Origin: Megachile rotundata
Lineage: Eukaryota; Arthropoda; Insecta; Hymenoptera; Megachilidae
NCBI RefSeq assembly: GCF_050947335.1
Contig: NC_134991.1
Location: 8,494,001 to 8,558,000 of the forward strand
Direction of reading: 5' to 3'
Length of the DNA stretch: 64,000 nt
Shown: one piece after another, positions 25,481 through 37,690 of the stretch
Position numbering within the stretch: the first letter of the stretch is position 1
Layout of the letters: each line of letters starts with the position of its first letter
Position numbers and translations under genes: made by a program
The notes under the pieces: model-generated
The model's database searches: none
Told to the model about the DNA's origin: nothing
What the model saw: the letters and a program-made list of their open reading frames with translations, nothing else

Positions 25481-26124
25481 ATTCGTTCACTGTTACACAT
25501 TAAATCCTCACCTTACACATTAAAACTTACGCCCCAGTAGAACATTATTCGTCAAACCAACCTGTTAGATCTTCATAAGTGAGAGCATCAAGTGCTACAG
25601 CATCACACGTAAATTACCACTCGTATCGCTTTGTCAATAATTACACTGTTATTAGAATATAAAGGCAAGTTTCGCCGCTTTCTGAAAGTTCTTTCATTCT
25701 ATCTCATTTTATTACAAAGTTGCACATCGCTTTCAAGCGGTGACGTTTAGACTCTCGCTTGCTTTATCTCCGCTTTCACTTGACCGACCACAAGAGGGAG
25801 CAAAACGTTTTAACAGTTTGAAGACACTCGACTTTCTGTCGATACGAGCCGTTTAAGCGAGAGACGAAGTGTTCGTACGCCTACGGGATTCGCTTAGCGG
25901 ATGAGTATGTGTTTTATGACACGATAAGCCCTCTAGGGATGTACGATACTAAGAGTACAACTTTTCTCCGCTAACGAAATTAACGATATGAAACTTAATA
26001 TTTTGTACTGCGTTTCATATCGACTTCTTCGTAGAAGATTGAAAAGTTAAATACTGGGTGTTTAATATTCTAAAAATTTAAAAGTTTGCTAATTTAGAAA
26101 CTTTGTGACTAGTTTACAAATCTA
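25481..26124. other. Unassigned noncoding stretch
   Basis: Nothing recognised between the two CpG-rich arrays. The last 80 bp are AAATTTAAAAG-type low-complexity sequence. Confidence 0.5.
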
Positions 26125-27655
26125 CACGCTGTAGTTCCACGCGTGGTAATTCCACACATCGTAGTTCCACGCGTGGTAATACTATGCGTCATAGTTTCAA
26201 GCGTGATAATTCCACGCACCCTATTTCCACGCGTGGTAGTTCTACACGTCGTAATTCTACGCGTGGTAGTTCTACGCGCCGTAATTCCACGCGTGGTAAT
26301 TCTACGCGCGGTAGTTCCATGCATGGTAATTCCACGCACTGTAATTCCACGCGTGGTAATTCTACGCGCCGTATTTCCACGCGTGGTAGTTTTACGCGCC
26401 GTTATTCCACGCGTGGTAATTCTACGCGCCGTAATTCTACGTGTGATAGTTCCACGCACCGTAGTTCCAAGCGTAATAATTCTGCTCTCCGTATTTTCAC
26501 GCATGCTAATTCTACACGCTGTAATCCTACACGTGGTAGTTCTACGCGCCGTAATTCCACGCGTGGTGATTCTACGCGCGGTAGTTCCATGCATGGTAAT
26601 TCCACGCACTGTAATTCCACGCGTGGTAATTCTACGCGCCGTATTTCCACGCGTGGTAGTTTTACGCGCCGTTATTCCACGCGTGGTAATTCTACGCGCC
26701 GTAATTCTACGTGTAATAGTTCCACGCACCGTAGTTCCAAGCGTAATAATTCTGCTCTCCGTATTTTCACGCATGCTAATTCTACACGCTGTAATCCTAC
26801 ACGTGGTAGTTCTACGCGCCGTAATTCCACGCGTGGTGATTCTACGCGCGGTAGTTCCATGCATGGTAATTCCACGCACTGTAATTCCACGCGTGGTAAC
26901 TCTACGCGCCGTATTTCCACGCGTGGTAGTTTTACGCGCCGTTATTCCACGCGTGGTAATTCTACGCGCCGTAATTCTACGTGTGATAGTTCCACGCACC
27001 GTAGTTCCAAGCGTAATAATTCTGCTCTCCGTATTTTCACGCATGCTAATTCTACACGCTGTAATCCTACACGTGGTAGTTCTACGCGCCGTAATTCCAC
27101 GCGTGGTGATTCTACGCGCGGTAGTTCCATGCATGGTAATTCCACGCACTGTAATTCCACGCGTGGTAATTCTACGCGCCGTATTTCCACGCGTGGTAGT
27201 TTTACGCGCCGTTATTCCACGCGTGGTAATTCTACGCGCCGTAATTCTACGTGTAATAGTTCCACGCACCGTAGTTCCAAGCGTAATAATTCTGCTCTCC
27301 GTATTTTCACGCATGCTAATTCTACACGCTGTAATCCTACACGTGGTAGTTCTACGCGCCGTAATTCCACGCGTGGTGATTCTACGCGCGGTAGTTCCAT
27401 GCATGGTAATTCCACGCACTGTAATTCCACGCGTGGTAACTCTACGCGCCGTATTTCCACGCGTGGTAGTTTTACGCGTCGTTATTCCACGCGTGGTAAT
27501 TCTACGCGCCGTAATTCTACGTGTGATAGTTCCACGCACCGTAGTTCCAAGCGTGATAATTCTACGCGCCGTATTTTCACGCATGGTAATTCTACGCGCC
27601 GTAATTTCACGTGTAGTACTTCCACGCGTTATATTTCCACAAGTAGTAGTAGTGC
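26125..27655 (-). repeat. 15-bp CpG-rich array with 270-bp and 540-bp higher-order period
   Basis: The base unit is 15 bp, of type GTAATTCCACGCGTG with variants TCTACGCGC and TTCCATGCATG. Eighteen units make a 270-bp block: TCTGCTCTCC recurs at 26481, 26751, 27021 and 27291. Blocks alternate at two diagnostic sites, giving a 540-bp dimer. Since 15 is a multiple of 3, stop-free frames of 494-552 codons exist on both strands. Their products are five-residue repeats (NSTRG, TTRGI, VVILR). The minus label reflects orientation relative to the GGAATTACCACGCGT reading used for the arrays at 47.8 and 49.6 kb. Confidence 0.97.
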
Positions 27656-28319
27656 TACAGGGTTCTAAATTTAAAACCCTAATTATTGGCAAGATAATTG
27701 TTTCTCCACCAAAGTATTTTACAAAAATTACGATCACACTAAAAAACGAAGGAGTTACATTAAATCGTAGAAGAGGAAATGAAAGGTGTCAGCATCATTA
27801 GTTGTAAACTCGTTTGACGAATACTTCTGTCTATCTCACGAGACACGTGAATAAGGTACAGTAATGTACGATATATTTCGCGATATTGTTCCGCGGATGA
27901 ATTCAGCGAATACAATCGCGGGCATTGATCGAGAAGCATTTTCAGTGTGTTCCCGTGAAAAATATTCCTACCACTTTCCGTTCGAAGGATTTACGACCCA
28001 TACGCGGTCTCTCGCGTCCTCCTAGCAAGAAACCGCTCGATAAGTATATTAAACTTCTCGTTTATTGCCTTATTTGCACCTATCGAAAGACTAGTAAATT
28101 TACGGAGAAAAGTAGAGAAACCATATATACGATGCACCAGGAATACACTTCGTAATAAAATCGAGAGATCGGTGCAACGTTTACAGAGACTCGTATCGAA
28201 GGACATTTCCCGAGGGAAAAACAAACGGTGCGGCGATATTCGAAGAAGTTTTCATGGTACAGTCACCAGCAAATCCTATGGAAAATTTCACCATCGAGGG
28301 GTATCATTAATTTGAAAAT
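27656..28319. other. Unassigned noncoding stretch
   Basis: A 76-codon plus frame at 27925-28155 and an overlapping minus frame have no recognisable feature. Confidence 0.45.
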
Positions 28320-28580
28320 CCATTTGTACAAATTTTGGAGAATTTGAAAATTTGGGAATAAATTGAAGTTATAGGGGATTAGAGACTTCAGATTTGAAGA
28401 TCTGTGATGGATTTAGGAACTTAGGAATTTAGGTCTAGGATTTTGGGGGGGGGGGGGGGGGGGGTAGAAATTTGAAGGGATAGGGATTTGGGAGACTGGA
28501 GATTGAAGGACAAACGAAGCTAAGAACGTAGAAATCTGAAGGGTTCGAAAATACACAACTTTTGAAACCTCTCCATTTTT
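28320..28580. repeat. Degenerate TTTGGGAAT repeat with a 20-base G tract
   Basis: Loosely repeated GGAATTTAGG and GATTTGGGA motifs surround an uninterrupted run of 20 guanines at 28445-28464. The run could form a G-quadruplex and is also prone to sequencing length error. Confidence 0.8.
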
Positions 28581-29459
28581 GAATTTGGAAATTGAAAATG
28601 TATGAGTTTACGTGTGCGCAAATATCTATCTAAAAGAAGCCAAAACATCGAAGCCGAGTGTACAAGCAAGAAGTACCGTGACAAGTATTCCCAAAGAAGT
28701 CGCTTGAAACGTTGTATCGTTGCCCCGAACCGGTTGCACTTTCGGAACGTAAGAAAACGCTGAGGCGAGAAGACGAGGTTGCAAAAGTTGGTCGATTGAC
28801 GAAGAGGATCGTATCCGAGAGGGAGAAGAAACGGTAAAGGATTCTATCGCGGGAATCCAGTGTTCCAGGATCTCTTCTCTCGGCTGGGATGTCGTTCGGG
28901 TTATCACGCTTCATAAATCTTGCCGAAGCGTGGAACCGATGGCGAAGGCTCCGGTGTCGAGCACCGCATTCCGAGAGACTCCATCGTTGGCTAAAGGCCT
29001 CGAACTTCGGCCGATTCTCAACGAGCACATTGCTGACGCGAATAACTTTCGAAATGCGAGCTTGAGTCATTCTTCTGCCTCGACTTATCTTTGTGGCTGT
29101 AAATCCGACTCGTTACGCGACCGATATCCAAATGGCGACGCTATGAACATGAAAATGAAAGAACGAGAAAGATGTCGGCTGTCAGCTATGTGTTACACCT
29201 AATTTACTAGGCCTAGGTACTCTGATAAGTTAGTAAAGAATGTATAATTTTATTTACATAGAGAAATTGTGTGACAGGTTTTGTTAGAGATCACTTTTGA
29301 GGTTAATTATAGTAAACTACCCTTCTATTCTCTTATGGATACCTTCAATTTCTTTTTTTTATTATTCGGGTAAAAATATCATTTAATTTTTAGTACAAGT
29401 TAATACTGGTTTAATACATTAAGAACGGAATTTTTAAATGTTGAATATTTGATGATTTG
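28581..29459. other. Unassigned stretch of balanced base composition
   Basis: GC is higher than in the surroundings at 28620-29190. Overlapping frames on both strands (28630-29070 minus, 146 codons; 28930-29202 plus, 90 codons) show no domain. It could hide an exon, but nothing in the sequence proves it. Confidence 0.3.
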
Positions 29460-29463
29460 ATTG

Positions 29464-29639
29464 TGAAGAAGTGAAGTAGTGAAGTAGTGAAGTAGTGAAG
29501 TAGTGAAGTAGTGAAGTAGTGAAGTAGTGAAGTAGTGAAGTAGTGAAGTAGTGAAGTAGTGAAGTAGTGAAGTAGTGAAGTAGTGAAGTAGTGAAGTAGT
29601 GAAGTAGTGAAGTAGTAAAGTAGTGAAGTAATGAAGTAG
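29464..29639. repeat. 8-bp microsatellite (GAAGTAGT)n
   Basis: About 22 nearly perfect copies of GAAGTAGT with only two visible substitutions near the right end. The high purity suggests recent expansion. Minus frames read as YFTTSLLH repeats and are artefacts. Confidence 0.98.
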
Positions 29640-31956
29640 ATTTGGTACACACAGATTCGTACCATTAAGTTGCAACTGAATGCACGCTTTTTTTAGAAAT
29701 AAACAACGCCTATCAAGTTATATAAAAACATTACCAAAAAAGTTGATTCAAATAAACCACTTCACATTTTCATAATTTATTATTTCAGAAAGAGGTTAGC
29801 TGCCTAAAGTGTATAACGCAATAAATAGTGAAGTAACAGTTTAAATAATCATAAGTAATTACAAATACAGTAACTACATTTTTTGTAAGTGACACGAGTA
29901 AACTGCAACTGTATTACAGGAAATGTTTTTGTTACGAGTAGCTTCCGTTGTGAGGTACGTTGTGCATCTTCGAGGAGCATCATCGATAACAAGATCGAAT
30001 CGCACGATGTGTAGGACGCATTACGCGGTTCGATTACCGCGTCGTATCGAAAATTTCTCTGTTAAATTTTCATCGTCATTCTGAAGGGGAAACGTAGAGA
30101 GGGATATGGCGACAGCAACGCATTCGGTGGAAGAAACGAAGGTAGATATTTGAAGCGGGACACGAGAGATCCGCGTACGCTTTAGATACGTGGCTGGCGA
30201 ATATCGAGTGTCGCGGATAACGAGATCCGCTATACAATTTAGACGTACGCTTATTGCCCTGCAGATATTACCACGATCTGCCATAGAATTCTTTGATGAT
30301 GTGCATAGCATGTCTCATTTTGAAATTGGATATGGTAAATGCACTCAATAGTGCATTAATGTTGTCTACCAGATTAATGTTGTTTATTAGAATATCATTC
30401 TTAAATAAAGACTAAAATGTCAATTAATTTCAAATGAAAGAGGTGTCAAGAAAAACTTTGACGCAGTCAATTTTAGTGAAAATTTATAAATTCTGCAGGT
30501 ATTAATAAAATAATAAATTTTTCACAATTATATTGAATACTATTTCTTCAAATATAAATTTATTTTTTAATACAAAATTTTAAAAATTAATTTCAATGAT
30601 TAATATGACTGGAAGGATATCAATACAAAATTTGACGTAACCTTCTGTAGTAAAATTTTAGTACTAGTTTATTTCTCAAAATAAGCTTATGGAAAGAGAA
30701 AACAAAATGCTTAATTGGCAAAACCGACAGTAGGTGCGTTATATTCATCAGTTATTAAAATACATAAGTATAACAATGCACACAATGTACAGAAGTATAA
30801 CAATGTATTTATTACAAACAAATTAGAAAAATAACATACAATTCTGAACAAAGTTGACCATAGAAAGTAAATTAAAAGTGTAGTTATAACAGAAAAAAGG
30901 AGAAATATCCATTAAACTTGCTTCACTACAATTTCGTCCCACTTGTCCGAAATTAAAATGTATAATAAAAAGCTTAGTACCGCTTGGAAATAAAATTTTT
31001 AATTTCAATTTCAAACATCGTAACACCTGACTTTAGTAAACAAAAATTACAAAGAATCACTGACAATGTTGCATGAAACCGTAATGCAAATAAACACTTT
31101 TTAGAAAGCTTGTAATCTTTCTTCGGGCACAGTTGGGTCGTAAAAGGACCCCAACTCGTAATACTTCGTGAAAACGTAAAGGCGCTAATAAGTGACGAAA
31201 ATGTAGCAATTGATCCATAATTTCGAGTCAGCTTCGTTGCTTGAAAATTTATCACGGTCTAAAGGCAACGCCGCGCGATTTTCCGCGAAACGGAATTAAC
31301 GTTTGCCCGCAGGGTTTTTATCGCAGAACAGCGTTCTCGCGGAGAACGGCAGGCAATCTTAACGGGCAGGTAAAATTTTTATCGCCATGTGAAACAGCTG
31401 GTCAACCTTTGCACCTCGCACGATTGCTCGTGACGCGATTTATGGAAGTTATAAATGTTGCGCTGCCACGAAAACACGGAAAGCCTATATGCTTCTAAGT
31501 GAGGACTTACGTTTTAACAAAACGCTATACTGTGACTCGTAAAGTATCACCGACACGATATCGCGTACACTTCTTTTATCTGCCCTCCCAACTGTGATCC
31601 CGCGCGTCGTTTATATACATTTCCCTTTTCCAACCGTACAAAATGTTGTTTGTTACTGTTGTTGCACGGTCAGCTTGTTTTCATTCTCTCTGTTTGGATT
31701 TCGAGTCAGCAGATTCGCGAAATTAGAAAAAATGCGGGATCTCCCTTGTCCCGTGTCCTCACGTAACTCTTCAATTTAAGGTTATGTGCTTCTGATATAT
31801 TGGTACAATTGTCTCTAATATTTGCAAAATGTTGATTGATATTTACGTTGGATTTTAATAAAGACTTGTTTTGTTTTGATACTAATATATATAGTCTGAT
31901 AAATATACCCAGCATGTTCCAATTAGTGACCAACTGTTTCAGTTTATTAAAAATGA
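29640..31956. other. Unassigned noncoding stretch
   Basis: Scattered short frames (30021-30311 minus, 30974-31255 minus, 31241-31498 plus) lack domains. No arrays are seen. Confidence 0.4.
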
Positions 31957-32407
31957 CAACTGTTGGCCATAACCTTAAAGATTGAAATTATCTTGAACAT
32001 TGAATTGATTTCATTTACTATCTCCATGATTATTCATATATTAAGCTATCCATTTATTAATATAATATAGAGTTGAAGATGGTAAGTTGTTAAATAAAAA
32101 AAAAATGTATACATTCACAGCTGTTGGTCATAACCTTAAAGATAGAAATTATCTTGAACATTGAAAGTATTTCATTTACTATCTCAATGATTATTCATAT
32201 ATTAAGCTATCCATTTATTAATATAATATAGAGTTGAAGATGGTAAGTTGTTAAATAAAAAAAAATGTATACATCCACAGCTGTTAGCCATAACCTTAAA
32301 GATTGAAATTAACTTGAACATTAAAAGTATTTCATTTACTATCTCAATTATTCTTATATTAAGTTGTATTTATTGATATAATATAGAGTTAAGGATGGTA
32401 AGTTATT
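31957..32407. repeat. 161-bp tandem repeat, almost three copies
   Basis: TGTTGGCCATAACCTTAAAG begins near 31961, 32122 and 32282, a spacing of 160-161 bp. Shared blocks include GAAATTATCTTGAACATTGAA, TTTCATTTACTATCTC and AATATAATATAGAGTTGAAG. Confidence 0.93.
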
Positions 32408-35400
32408 AAATGAAAAAAAGATTTGACACTATTACCAATTAAACCAGATCCTCCATACAAGTATCCACTATTTTTATCCTCAAATATTTGACAAGAAATT
32501 AACAATACAGAAGAAAGCGAAGCTTGTACACTCTTTGTACCGTAATAGAAAATCGTAGTAGCCGAGTCTTGCTGTGCAAAGATTCTTAACCGTGCCTTAA
32601 AGGACCCAAAAGAAAAATATATTATTGCTGTGAAGAGATGAGCTTCTTCAAAGGAGCTACGTCCACAAAAGGATCCGTGCGGCCGCACGGTAGGCTCCTT
32701 AGTGTCCTGTAACCTTTATTAAATAAAAAAACGACGTTTCAAAGATATTAAATCGCTTACGGACCACTCGGGGTGTTTTGTTACGATATTTCTCCGTCGA
32801 AACGTTGATGAAACGCAGTCGCGTATAAAACTGTTAACGCAACGATGCTTCCACGATTCGCTATGGAAGTACGGTGCGCAAGATCCGCCATTGTTCGCGG
32901 ATCACAGCCACGCTGAACGTAAATATACGTCCTGGCCAGGAAGATTAACCGCGTTAAAACGATTTCCACACTGCACGTGCCACTCTGCAACCTGACTGAC
33001 AATGAGTGCGCCACAACCGTATCGTTTGCACCTCGAAAACTCGAGACTGGACATACGTGGACGCTTTAGGATAATGAAAACAAACATTTCCATCATTTTC
33101 TCGTATTTTCATCGCGTTCGGTCTTTAGATAAGCATACCTGATTGTAATCGTGCTCCTACGTGCTGAATTATTTCTAATTTTTATTTCGAGCAAAATTTC
33201 CTCAAGGTATCTTGCTCAAGATAGCTTTAGTTGCATAATCCTACATGATGAAGAACCTGATCGTTCATTTTTGTTTTCTTATAATCTTGATCCTTACAAT
33301 GCCGAACAGTTTGCCTGACCAACGATTATATCGGTTGATTGATTTTTAATCCCTGCGATAGGGATCTGGGAATTAATCTGCAAGGTTTAAGAATATCTCG
33401 ATATTATACACACAAACGTTTGTATATTCTTCGACATTGTCAAAACAAGCTGAAAAATTGTCTGAGTAATGTGCTCGATTCATTAGCATGCAAGGAAAAG
33501 AAATGTGACGTTTTGTTTGTGGAAAAGAGGAGAAATTGCTTTGGAGTTAAAGACAGGTCGTTCTTTCTCTGATTGCAAGCATCCTGTTTGCTTACATTGT
33601 CTCATGGTTGTTAACCTCAGAGCTCTCTGATGTAACTGAGAATAATTCAAGAAATATACCGGAAAATACAAGTTGATAATTTTAAGTAGCAATGAAAAAT
33701 TGTTATGAATTATTATTAATGTAGTTGTAGAACAGATTGAAAATGACTTGAATATCAAATTGTGTAATTTAATGAAATATGTATGCAATGAAAAACAGGA
33801 TGAAAATTAGTCATTAAAGCATGAGAATCAAATTTGCGGTGTTTGAATCACTTTTGCGAAATGAACGTTATTTCAAACGAATCTAGGGTATTAAGTATTT
33901 ATTAGTATACAAATTTCAGGCTGAAAATTTAATCGGTGATTACGCGTTAACATTAATCGCAGTTTGATTTAAGGTTTCCTTGCAACATCGAATTAACCTG
34001 TCGGAATTGATCGGTAATTAGATTTGCAGCAGGTTAATTACCCCGACTAGTGAAATCACGTAATTTGTTCGTTATCGACACATGGATGGGTAAATTTAAT
34101 TAACCCTTCGATGTTGGGCTCCAAAGGCTTATTAATTTCGATACGAATTATTCAAATTCCTCGATTTAGTAGCCTTCTGAAATCGCAGGATTGGAATCGC
34201 TAAGCAACACAGCTACAGTTTATTACCCCGACGTCCTGCTTTATTGCATTCCTCTGTAGCAGAAAGAATCTGCCAGACAATTATCTATTTCTGGATTGTC
34301 TGCGAGTCATCTTGCAAATTCATGCGAAAAACGAAATAATTCATCTTTGATACGTAATTGTATTAAATTATTGTAGATTGACAATGATTTGATATTTCAA
34401 TAATTTAATGAAAGTTAATACATCACAATTTGATTAGTGATTTCAACATGAAATGGATGCTGATTGATTGCAATAAGCAATAACTGATTTGAAAACATAG
34501 AAAGTCGAATGAAACTCGATGACATGGAAGCATTACAAATTGGCACATATTGCATGTGAATTGAAGCTTGATATATAACGAAATTGTCAATATAAAAATT
34601 TCGTTGATGTCAGTATTATAAAAATGGCTATTTGTGGATTGCATCAAAAACACATATGTATACGTGTTCGATAGGATTTGATGACATGTAGGATCGAAAA
34701 ATGACAATTACAATATATCACTTTCAAGGTTAATATTTATAGAAATTAATCACATTAACCATTAACCTAACCAATAGCATTTTCAATACGAAATTGTTGA
34801 TTTCCATTGGAACGAATTATCAACCATTTTGTATCATACTCAGACTGTCCCAAAAAGTTATACAAATCAAAGATTATATATTTCGACGACATATCCGCCA
34901 TTTTCTACCGTATTATATTAACGAAAATTGCAGCTATTTGTGTCTTCGATAAAGTTTTCAAACGAGCTAATAAAACCTATCGTTTATTCCAGTTCTTAAC
35001 ACTAAATATTTTCATGTTCGAATCATACGCTTTTTAATCCTGGAAACATTTCCTCTCGTGACATAATGAAATCACTCTTGCTATCTCTATGGCTGATTCG
35101 TGGCACTTCCGAGGACGTGTTTCATGGCGAACAGAACGTACCGGAACGGAAGTCGTATTTTTGATCGCTTTCGTGCTCCACTTTCGGCGAATTTATTGCA
35201 CCTTCCGTCACTATCGTAGCCGCGTAACTTTGTCAAGATTGTACCAAGCTATCTAGTTTAACTGCTCGACGATGCACAGGCGTATCATCAACACCGTCCC
35301 GTATCATCCACATCCTATTTCAGCGTTAAATAACCTAAACCAATAGCTGAGATTATCTCGTAACTCTCGTTGACAGAAATATCTTCTAATTCTCAGAAAT

Positions 35401-36544
35401 AAAAATATCTCTGAACTCAATTAAATAGAAATTCATATAAATATACTTTTGCAAATATTAAAAAAACGTATTGTAACAAACTGGAATTTTTATAACCTTC
35501 TAAACTTCAGCCTCCTAACATTTAAATTAGTTATTAGTTCAAAAGCAAAATATTCTCTAACTTCAAACAGTAGAGTAAAATATTCAATCAAAACATTCAA
35601 TAAGCAATAACTGTTTTTAATACGAATTTTAAATTTAACTTAACAACAATTAAATATCTTTCACGCCCATAATCTAACTTCAACTTAACCCAACCATGTG
35701 AACCTTGATTTAAACTTCAACTTCTCACACCCTCCACTCCATTAATTACTCCATTCATGCAAACTCAAACATCCCCTGCAAAAGAAGAAACTCTCATAAG
35801 CTGCAATATAAATTACCCTCTCAGCTACATCAAACACTAGTTCGCAGTATTTGCTGAAGTCGGAATATGCACATGTACATGACACGTGTAAATGGCGATT
35901 GAACAAAGGATTCGTTGACTGCTAACGAAGTCCAGAGAAACGGAGCCTTTAATATCGGAGCCCACCTCCGGTTAGTTACAGTAAATTCGGATAGTTTGGT
36001 TACCGAAGGTAGGAATTTATCGTTCGTACGTCGAGAAACTACCCGGAGCTGGATACTGTTGATGATGGATTTGGAGAGTTCTTCCGACTCGACTATGATC
36101 GTCGATTATTACGTTTCATATCTCCGGCAAGCACTCGAAGATATTGGCTTTCAATTTACCGGCCAGGGTTGTTCGTTTTCGCGACCGCGGTAATCCTTGC
36201 GCGGAACCGCATTCCTCGACTTCCTGGAGAGCGAAATAGACTGGAATCCGAGATGGAATGTGGGCGGATATTTTAAAGATAGACACGCGGCTCCTTCGAA
36301 CATCAACAGACCTTCGATGGATACTTCGGTTGCTGAGATTAATCGAAACATGCGAAACTTGTTCCTCTTAGCAAGTATCTTCAGTTCCATAGCAGGTTGG
36401 GTGCGGCCATTATGTTCTTGCTTTTCAAGCACTCGATTCTGGGAATCCTCTCTATGTAAATCGGTATGATGTATATTAGCAACTTTCTGAATTTACATCT
36501 CTAAATTTTTAAATCCATAAAGTTCATAAGCTCGCCAATTTTAC
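32408..36544. other. Unassigned noncoding stretch, longest part without arrays
   Basis: About 4 kb without tandem arrays and without a gene I can support. Frames of 60-100 codons occur on both strands (for example 32389-32688 minus, 33483-33788 minus, 34807-35037 plus, 35915-36193 plus). A GACTGTCCCAAAAAGTT phrase at about 34843 resembles the end of some insect DNA transposons, but I found no partner end. Confidence 0.4.
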
Positions 36545-37690
36545 GCGACGGGATTCGACACACCGTCATTCTGTACGTGGCAATTTCATGCGTCGTAAGT
36601 TCACGCGTGGTAGTTCCACGCACTGTATCTCCACGCGTGGTAGTTCCACACGCCGTAATTCCACGCGTGGTAATTCTACGCGCGGTAGTTCCATGCATGG
36701 TTATTCCACGTACCGTATTTCCTCGCGTGGTAGTTCCACGCACTGTATCTCCACGCGTGGTAATTCCACACGCCGTAATTCCACGCGTGGTAATTCTACG
36801 CGCTGTAATTCTACGCGTGGTAATTCTACGCGCGGTAGTTCCATGCATAGTAATTCCACGCACCGTATTTCCACGCGTGGTAGCTCCACGCACCGTATTT
36901 CCACGGGTGGTAGTTCCACACGCCGTAATTCAACGCGTGGTAATTCTACACGCGGTAGTTCCATGCATGGTAATTCCACGCACTGTATTTCCACGCACGG
37001 TATTTCCACGCGTGGTATTTCCGCACGCCGTATTTCCACGCACCGTATTTCCACGCGTGGTATTTCCGCACGCCGTAATTCCACGCGTGGCAATTCTACG
37101 CTCCGTATTTCCACGCGTGGTCATTTTACGCGCGGTAGTTCCACGCACTGTATCTACACGCGTGGTAGCTCCACGCACCGTATTTCCACGCGTGGTAGTT
37201 CCACACGCCGTAATTCAACGCGTGGTAATTCTACACGCGGTAGTTCCATGCATGGTAATTCCACGCGTGGTATTTCCGCACGCCGTATTTCCACGCACCG
37301 TATTTCCACGCGTGGTATTTCCGCACGCCGTAATTCCACGCGTGGTAATTCTACGCGCCGTAATTCCACGCGTGGTAATTCTACGCGCGATAGTTCCATG
37401 CATGGTAATTCCACGCACCGTATTTCCAAGCTTGATAATTCTACGCGCCGTATTTTCACGCGTGGTAATTCTACGCGGCGTAATTCCACGCGTGGTAATT
37501 CTACGCGCCATAATTCCACGTGTGGTGCTGCTATGCGCCGTAATTCCACGTGTGGTAACTCCACACGCTGTAACTTCACTCACCGTAGTTCTACGCGCCG
37601 TAATTCTTCGTATAGTAATTTTACGCGCTGTAATTCCTTCCGCTGTAATTTAACGTGCCATAATTCCAGTCGTAATACGCGTCTGTGCAT
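36545..37690 (-). repeat. 15-bp CpG-rich array with 285-bp duplication
   Basis: This is the same 15-bp unit and orientation as the array at 26.1 kb (GTAATTCCACGCGTG, TTCCGCACGCC, TCTACGCGC). TAGCTCCACGCACCG recurs at 36881 and 37166, a spacing of 285 bp or 19 units, and long stretches downstream of each match. Frames of up to 390 codons are repeat artefacts. It decays at the right end. Confidence 0.96.

Noticed and set aside
26109..27801. Open frames of 494-552 codons on both strands
   Set aside because: They run through a 15-bp tandem array on both strands and in several frames at once and encode only five-residue repeats. There is no splice, start or domain evidence.
28630..29070. 146-codon minus frame as a possible gene
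   Set aside because: It is overlapped by an equally plausible plus-strand frame, and neither has recognisable motifs. It would need transcript or conservation evidence.
34840..34875. GACTGTCCCAAAAAGTT as a DNA-transposon end
   Set aside because: I found no inverted partner within several kilobases, and a single short phrase is not enough.
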